From Chitinophaga pinensis (GTDB taxonomy: Bacteria > Bacteroidota > Bacteroidia > Flavobacteriales_D > Crocinitomicaceae): 64,000 bases of DNA. The notes below the pieces were generated by a model, which saw only the letters and a program-made list of their open reading frames with translations, ran no database searches and had not been told where the DNA came from. The DNA lies in contig CAMDNE010000001.1 of the NCBI GenBank assembly GCA_945902745.1, forward strand, positions 62,001 through 126,000. Reading direction: 5' to 3'. Every line of letters starts with the position of its first letter. Within the stretch, counting starts at the first letter, position 1. The position numbers and the translations under genes were made by a program. Of the stretch, positions 58,668 through 64,000 are shown one piece after another.

Positions 58668-58929
58668 ATTAGTATTTTTAATTGCAGATGTTTATCAAAA
58701 ATTAAAATATCATTAAGAATATAAACCCAAAGGTATTTATTAATGTTGCGTCTATATGAAATCTCAAAATTAAAAAGAGCAAAATTTATTTTAAGACTAC
58801 AATCGAAGGAACTTTGACACTGCTATTCACGAATAACTTGACGGTTTTCAAAGCTTTAATTGAAAGTAGGATATAAAAAATGCCTAGTGTAATTTATGTT
58901 TTAATATTGAGTTCACAAAGAAATCTACA

Positions 58930-59448
58930 TTAAATGTTTTTAGTTGAAGTTAAATAGCTCCTAATTGCGACCCGCATGGATGGCTTCATTTCTTGAGGTT
59001 TTAACAATAAAATCCCTTCAATTTCATTTTTTATTTCAGGATATTTATGTGTGAATTGAATCAATTTATAGATCGAATAAACAAACAAAGCCACTTTATT
59101 TGTATCGTCTTTTATAAATGAAATAAGTTTATCAAGGAATTCGGATTCTTTGTAATCAATCAGTGGTAATATTTGCGTCGTGTTGACAAGATTCCGCAGC
59201 ACACTTTGATTTTGCGAAGTAAGAATACAATCGATAAAATCTCTTTGGAATTTTTCTAAGGTCTCAGGTTGATTTTTTGCAATATGTGTGATTAACCAAG
59301 AACTGTATTCAGGATAGGGATGAGGTAACGCACTTGTCGCTGTTTTAACCAAATCAATTAACAGCCTTTCATCCATGATAAAGATATCCACGTGTTTCGA
59401 AAAATCACGTGTCAAGAACATATTATCTATAAAATCCTTCGCCTTCAT
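58930..59448 (-). CDS. Hypothetical HEAT-like helical protein
   Basis: 172 aa, all-helical appearance; no recognised motif. Confidence 0.55.
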   Translation of the reverse strand: MKAKDFIDNMFLTRDFSKHVDIFIMDERLLIDLVKTATSALPHPYPEYSSWLITHIAKNQPETLEKFQRDFIDCILTSQNQSVLRNLVNTTQILPLIDYKESEFLDKLISFIKDDTNKVALFVYSIYKLIQFTHKYPEIKNEIEGILLLKPQEMKPSMRVAIRSYLTSTKNI

Positions 59449-59528
59449 TCAAAAAAAAGGTGCAAGTTAAAAACTCACACCATTTATATTTTTAATCCCA
59501 AATTCCGAATCCTAAATCCCGAATAATA

Positions 59529-60407
59529 TTATACTGTTACACCCATTATTTCAGCCATTTTAGCACCAATTTGAGCGGGAGAATCAACTACGTGAATTCC
59601 ACATTCTCTCATGATACGTTTTTTCGCTTCAGCTGTATCGTCATCTCCACCAACAATTGCACCTGCGTGACCCATTGTTCGTCCTTTAGGAGCTGTTTCA
59701 CCAGCGATGAAACCAACAACTGGTTTTCTTGGGTTTTCTTTGATCCAACGTGCAGCAATTGCTTCCAAGTTACCACCAATTTCACCAATCATTACGATTC
59801 CTTCTGTTTCTGGGTCATTCATTAATAACTCAACAGCTTCTTTTGTTGTAGTTCCGATGATTGGGTCTCCACCAATTCCAATTGCAGTAGTTATACCTAA
59901 TCCTGCTTTAGCAACTTGGTCTGCTGCTTCATATGTTAATGTTCCAGATTTTGAAACAATCCCTATCGTTCCTTTCTTGAAAACAAAACCTGGCATAATA
60001 CCCACTTTTGCTTCACCAGCAGAAATAATTCCTGGGCAATTAGGTCCAATCAAACGACAGTCATATGCTCTGATGTATTCTCTTGCTTTAATCATGTCTT
60101 TTACAGGAATTCCTTCCGTAATACATACTACAACTTTGATTCCTGCTTCAGCAGCTTCCATAATTGCATCAGCAGCAAAAGCTGGTGGAACAAAAATGAT
60201 AGAAACATCTGCACCTGCTTGTGATACCGCATCTGCAACAGTATTAAAAACTGGACGGTCTAAATGTGTCGTACCGCCTTTCCCTGGAGTTACACCACCA
60301 ACAACATTGGTTCCGTATTCAATCATTTGCCCTGCATGGAAAGTACCTTCACTTCCTGTGAAACCTTGAACAATAACCTTCGAATTTTTATTTACTAAAA
60401 CGCTCAT
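59529..60407 (-). CDS. sucD: Succinate-CoA ligase subunit alpha
   Basis: [53 protein letters not shown]. Confidence 0.98.
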   Translation of the reverse strand: MSVLVNKNSKVIVQGFTGSEGTFHAGQMIEYGTNVVGGVTPGKGGTTHLDRPVFNTVADAVSQAGADVSIIFVPPAFAADAIMEAAEAGIKVVVCITEGIPVKDMIKAREYIRAYDCRLIGPNCPGIISAGEAKVGIMPGFVFKKGTIGIVSKSGTLTYEAADQVAKAGLGITTAIGIGGDPIIGTTTKEAVELLMNDPETEGIVMIGEIGGNLEAIAARWIKENPRKPVVGFIAGETAPKGRTMGHAGAIVGGDDDTAEAKKRIMRECGIHVVDSPAQIGAKMAEIMGVTV

Positions 60408-60500
60408 TTTTGTTGATATTTTGAATCAATTAATTAAGTACATCAAAAATATATGTTTGAATCCGTTTATCAATGTTTTTAAACGATTATTCTTACTATT

Positions 60501-60947
60501 TTATTTAACACCTTTTATTTCCATCTCAAATACTAAAATGGAGTTGGGTGGAATATCTTCTAAATCCCTATCTCCATATCCTAAAGTTGGAGGGGCAACC
60601 AAAAAAGCTTTTGCTCCCGGTTTCAATTCTAACATGATTTCTTTCCAAGCTCCAATTAGGTCTTTTACAGCAAATTCTACTGGGTAATGGTGGTTGTCAA
60701 ATGTTTGTCCATTCAAAAAAGACCCTTTATAACTGAATGAAACAATATCCGTAAATTGAATAAATTCTCCTTCTCCAGGTTCAATGATCTTGTAATACAT
60801 TCCTGATTCAGTGCGGTTACACTTAATATCTTTTTTCTTTAAGTAAGTTACAATTTGTTGATCAAAGGATTTTTTTTGTTCTTCAGAATAGGTCCCACAA
60901 GAAAATAAAACAAGTGATAGAATGAATAAGGTGATAATTTTTGTCAT
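60501..60947 (-). CDS. FKBP-type peptidyl-prolyl isomerase lipoprotein
   Basis: Lipobox VLFSCGTYS; FSYKGSFLNGQTFDN..GYGDRDLEDIPPNSILVFEMEI. Confidence 0.92.
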   Translation of the reverse strand: MTKIITLFILSLVLFSCGTYSEEQKKSFDQQIVTYLKKKDIKCNRTESGMYYKIIEPGEGEFIQFTDIVSFSYKGSFLNGQTFDNHHYPVEFAVKDLIGAWKEIMLELKPGAKAFLVAPPTLGYGDRDLEDIPPNSILVFEMEIKGVK

Positions 60948-60972
60948 CTTTTTTTTAGTTATGAATTACAAG

Positions 60973-61049
60973 TTATTAGTTATTAGTTATGAGTTATGAG
61001 TTATGAATTATGAATTATGAATTATGAATTATGAATTATGAATTATGAA
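60973..61049. repeat. Heptanucleotide tandem repeat, 11 units
   Basis: (ttattag)2 (ttatgag)2 (ttatgaa)7 in 7-bp register. Confidence 0.95.
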
Positions 61050-61098
61050 TGTGCTTTGCCTATGTGTTCTATGTTTCTATGTGTTTCAAAAAGAAATC

Positions 61099-61989
61099 TT
61101 ACAATTTTACTGGCGTGAGCGTATATCCTTCTTTTTCCAATAAGCGCAATACACCATTCGGACCACCTAAATGACCAGCACCAACGGCAATAAACGTTTT
61201 CTTTTCAGCGATTAATTCTTTAATTTGAGGAACCCAATTTTTATTTCTTGAATCTAGAAAACTGGCTTGCTCGTCAGATAAAACACCACCTTCTTGTTGG
61301 ATCATTAAATAGAGTGAATCAACATTCTGGCGAACATACATTTTTTGCATGTTTTGAATCAATTCAAGTGATTTATCCTCATTTCGAATGCCATCCATAA
61401 CCATTTCTGTTTGCTGTGCATTCGTCAAATCATCAAATATCGCCATTTGCTGTGCTGCTGTTTCCAATCCTTTAATCGCAATATCATTTTCTCGTGCGAT
61501 TTTTTCAAACGTCATTTCATACGATTCCGTTTTTCCCATGAATTGCATTTGTGTTGCCATTTGAACAACTACAAAAGGTTTCATTTTAGTCATGGTAGAA
61601 CGAAAGGCAGGCTCTGATAAATTCATTTCCGCCTGTGCCCATTGAATGATAGAATCCGTTTGTTCTTTTGTGAAGTAATCAAAGAAAGTTCCTTCTTTTA
61701 GCATCACCATTTCCATTGCTTCAGATTGGCTTGGCATTCCAGCAATTTCCATAACCAATTGATCCGATTTTTTGACAAGTTTCTCCAATTTATCAGGGAA
61801 AAGGAAATATTCTTTTTCAATCAAATGCATGGATCCAAAAATGTACGAACCATTAGGGATTCCTTGTCCTTCAATCTTCCACAACAATGAACTTTCTTTC
61901 ATCGGGAAATCCGCAAGCACACTTTCTTGTGAAAAAGATGTTCCTGTTAGAACTAAAAAAAAGAAGAAAAGAAATTGTATTTTTTTCAT
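61099..61989 (-). CDS. TraB/GumN family protein
   Basis: SSLLWKIEGQGIPNGSYIFGSMHLIEKEYFLFPDKL; C-terminal FIAVGAGHLGGPNGVLRLLEKEGYTLTPV. Confidence 0.93.
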   Translation of the reverse strand: MKKIQFLFFFFLVLTGTSFSQESVLADFPMKESSLLWKIEGQGIPNGSYIFGSMHLIEKEYFLFPDKLEKLVKKSDQLVMEIAGMPSQSEAMEMVMLKEGTFFDYFTKEQTDSIIQWAQAEMNLSEPAFRSTMTKMKPFVVVQMATQMQFMGKTESYEMTFEKIARENDIAIKGLETAAQQMAIFDDLTNAQQTEMVMDGIRNEDKSLELIQNMQKMYVRQNVDSLYLMIQQEGGVLSDEQASFLDSRNKNWVPQIKELIAEKKTFIAVGAGHLGGPNGVLRLLEKEGYTLTPVKL

Positions 61990-62703
61990 TTATTCAAGAA
62001 TTAATTCTGCCAAATAATGATCTTCATTATCACAGATTTTTTTCGCTTTCAATCCAACGTTTTGAGCAGCTTTATGAAGATTATCAAAATCAACATACAA
62101 CCAATCAAACCAAGGTCCTTTTTCATTCTTGTGTTTCATCTGAAAATTAAAATTTCCGTAATATTCAGAATTTAAATCTACCCACATTGATCCATCTTCA
62201 TCTTGGTACAAGTACTTGATATCAGAAGAATCACACAAAATTTTACCACCTGGATTTAAAAGCGATTTAGCGTGTTGCAAAGTATGTTCCAAATTAGAAA
62301 GTTTACCTGCAATACCAATCCCATTCATTAGCATAAGAATAGTATCGTATTTTTCGTCTTTTAAGTTGAAGAAGTTAACTTTACGCGCATTTAATCCCAT
62401 TTGCTTCATGTAATTCACTGCTCCTTCAGAAATTTCAATTGGGAAAACATCCATTCCTCTATCGAATAATTCTAACGAGTGAACTCCAGCTCCAGCTCCA
62501 ACATCCAATACTTTTCCCTTTGAACGTTCAATTGCAACTTGCTCAATTTCTGGCATTTGCTCATACTTCCTGAAAAGTATTTCAATTGGAATAATATCGT
62601 CCTCACATATTTTTGATGAGACAACAATATCAAAAGGTTTTTTTCTAACTGAATATTCTAAGATTGCCGCTCCGACAGGATCTCCAATTTTTATTTTCTC
62701 CAT
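61990..62703 (-). CDS. Class I SAM-dependent methyltransferase
   Basis: GKVLDVGAGAGVHSLELFDRGMDVFPIEISEGA. Confidence 0.93.
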   Translation of the reverse strand: MEKIKIGDPVGAAILEYSVRKKPFDIVVSSKICEDDIIPIEILFRKYEQMPEIEQVAIERSKGKVLDVGAGAGVHSLELFDRGMDVFPIEISEGAVNYMKQMGLNARKVNFFNLKDEKYDTILMLMNGIGIAGKLSNLEHTLQHAKSLLNPGGKILCDSSDIKYLYQDEDGSMWVDLNSEYYGNFNFQMKHKNEKGPWFDWLYVDFDNLHKAAQNVGLKAKKICDNEDHYLAELILE

Positions 62704-63317
62704 TAATAATCGTATTCGTCTAAATTTGAATAATCTTCATCTGACATGCCGTCTTCGAAATCGTCAAAACCTAATTCATCCTCGTCTTCTTCTAAATCAC
62801 CCACAAACATATCTTCATTGTCTGCGGCAACTCTAGAATCTTCTGGAGGCGCCATTCCCATTGAAAGTAGTACTTCAGGTTTTTCTGGACCTTCTTTTTC
62901 ATAACCAATTAGTTCCAAAAGGAAAATCCACATGCGCATAAAATCATACACCAAAATGAATTTTTGATCTGGTTCTTCAATGAAATCTTTAATTAGCGCA
63001 TCTTTCATGATTGCAGTTGGAGATTCAGTTAATTCATCATCATAAGATAAATCCATTAAACTGATTTCACTTCCCTTGTCCCAACTGTCATTTGAAACAT
63101 AAAAACTGGCCATTTGATCGCCTTGAAAACGAAAAGAAGAAACAATTGCTTTGTACAACGTTTCGAAATTATCGGTGTCTTTAATTAAGATATCTCTGAA
63201 AATCTCACTACTGTTTTCAGAATCAAGTAGAACTCTGAATTTTAGTCCTGCCATAGTTATTTCTGTTGGGTTTGACTTTTCTGTAAAATTAAAACTATTT
63301 GTCCAAAGTTGGCTCAT
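62703..63317 (-). CDS. pRiA4b ORF-3-like domain protein with acidic C-terminal tail
   Basis: FRVLLDSENSSEIFRDILIKDTDNFETLYKAIVSSFRF..MASFYVSNDSWDKGSEI; D/E-rich tail. Confidence 0.7.
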   Translation of the reverse strand: MSQLWTNSFNFTEKSNPTEITMAGLKFRVLLDSENSSEIFRDILIKDTDNFETLYKAIVSSFRFQGDQMASFYVSNDSWDKGSEISLMDLSYDDELTESPTAIMKDALIKDFIEEPDQKFILVYDFMRMWIFLLELIGYEKEGPEKPEVLLSMGMAPPEDSRVAADNEDMFVGDLEEDEDELGFDDFEDGMSDEDYSNLDEYDY

Positions 63318-64000
63318 TCACCTTCTTTAAACCTAATTCTTCTCCAATTTTCAGCATTAATGCAATTGCATCTTCAGGCTCATTTGGAATTTCGCCTTCT
63401 AAGATTGCTTCTTTTATGCGCGCTTTAATAGATCCAATTTCAGCACAAGGAGCAAGATTATAGGTTTTCATGATTAATTCTCCAGTCACAGGAGCTTGAA
63501 AATTTCGAATGCGATCTTTTTCTTCAACAGCTTTCAATTTCTCCATGACCATTTCAAAATTCTGCTTGTATTTCTTTACTTTGAATTCGTTTTTGGAGGT
63601 AATATCAGCATTACAAAGCGTCATTAAATCCTCAATATCATCGTCTGCTTCACTCAATAGTCGTCTAATCGCAGAATCGGAAACGGACCCTTTTACTAGT
63701 GCTATCGGACGTAAATGTAGTCGAACTAATTTTTGGACGTATTTCATTTTATGATCCATTGGAAGTTTTAAACGTTTGAAGATTCTCGGAGTCATTCGCG
63801 CTCCTAATTCTTCGTGACCGTGAAAAGTCCAACCAATCTCTGGATCTAATTTTTTTGTTGGTGGTTTGGCAATGTCATGTAAAATTGCTGCCCAACGTAA
63901 CCACAAATTGTCACTTTCCTTGGCAACATTGTCTAAAACTTCTAAGGTATGAAAGAAATTATCTTTATGCGTTTTTCCATCAATCGTTTCTACACCATGT
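63295..64000 (-). CDS. HD domain protein, C-terminal part of tRNA nucleotidyltransferase/poly(A) polymerase-like enzyme (continues past window)
   Basis: Frame open to 64000 (HGVETIDGKTHKDNFFHTLEVLDNVAKESDNLWLRWAAILHDIAKPPTK), HD motif HDIAKP, FHGHEELGARM. Confidence 0.85.
   Translation of the reverse strand, partial: HGVETIDGKTHKDNFFHTLEVLDNVAKESDNLWLRWAAILHDIAKPPTKKLDPEIGWTFHGHEELGARMTPRIFKRLKLPMDHKMKYVQKLVRLHLRPIALVKGSVSDSAIRRLLSEADDDIEDLMTLCNADITSKNEFKVKKYKQNFEMVMEKLKAVEEKDRIRNFQAPVTGELIMKTYNLAPCAEIGSIKARIKEAILEGEIPNEPEDAIALMLKIGEELGLKKVNEPTLDK

Overview
A 64-kb Bacteroidota chromosomal segment, probably Flavobacteriales/Crocinitomicaceae-like judging from T9SS C-terminal sorting domains, SecDF fusion, E1 alpha/beta fusion and AT-rich composition (inference; no search was run). 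It opens with the 3' part of a nuo operon (nuoK partial, nuoL, nuoM, nuoN). An accessory region follows at ~5-17 kb: an IS3-like orfA remnant, an MBOAT/SGNH O-acetylation pair, a three-gene cassette with two candidate PD-(D/E)XK nuclease-fold proteins, a RAYT-type Y1 transposase embedded in REP/REPIN-like palindromic repeats and a ~73-bp tandem array, and a Fic gene with two operator-like palindromes. A ~90-bp dispersed repeat punctuates these cassettes. The rest is mostly housekeeping or envelope functions: T9SS-sorted PKD-type proteins, branched-chain E1, glycosyltransferases, SecDF, an exonuclease/GIY-YIG fusion, PspC/PadR, hydrolases, GNATs, SucD, FKBP, TraB, a methyltransferase and an HD-domain nucleotidyltransferase fragment. 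A second REPIN-bounded tandem array (~57-bp unit) lies at 37.7-38.3 kb. Two heptanucleotide repeat tracts sit directly 5' of genes at 19.9 and 61.0 kb. No rRNA, tRNA or CRISPR array was recognised. All family assignments come from reading motifs in the translated ORFs, not from database searches.
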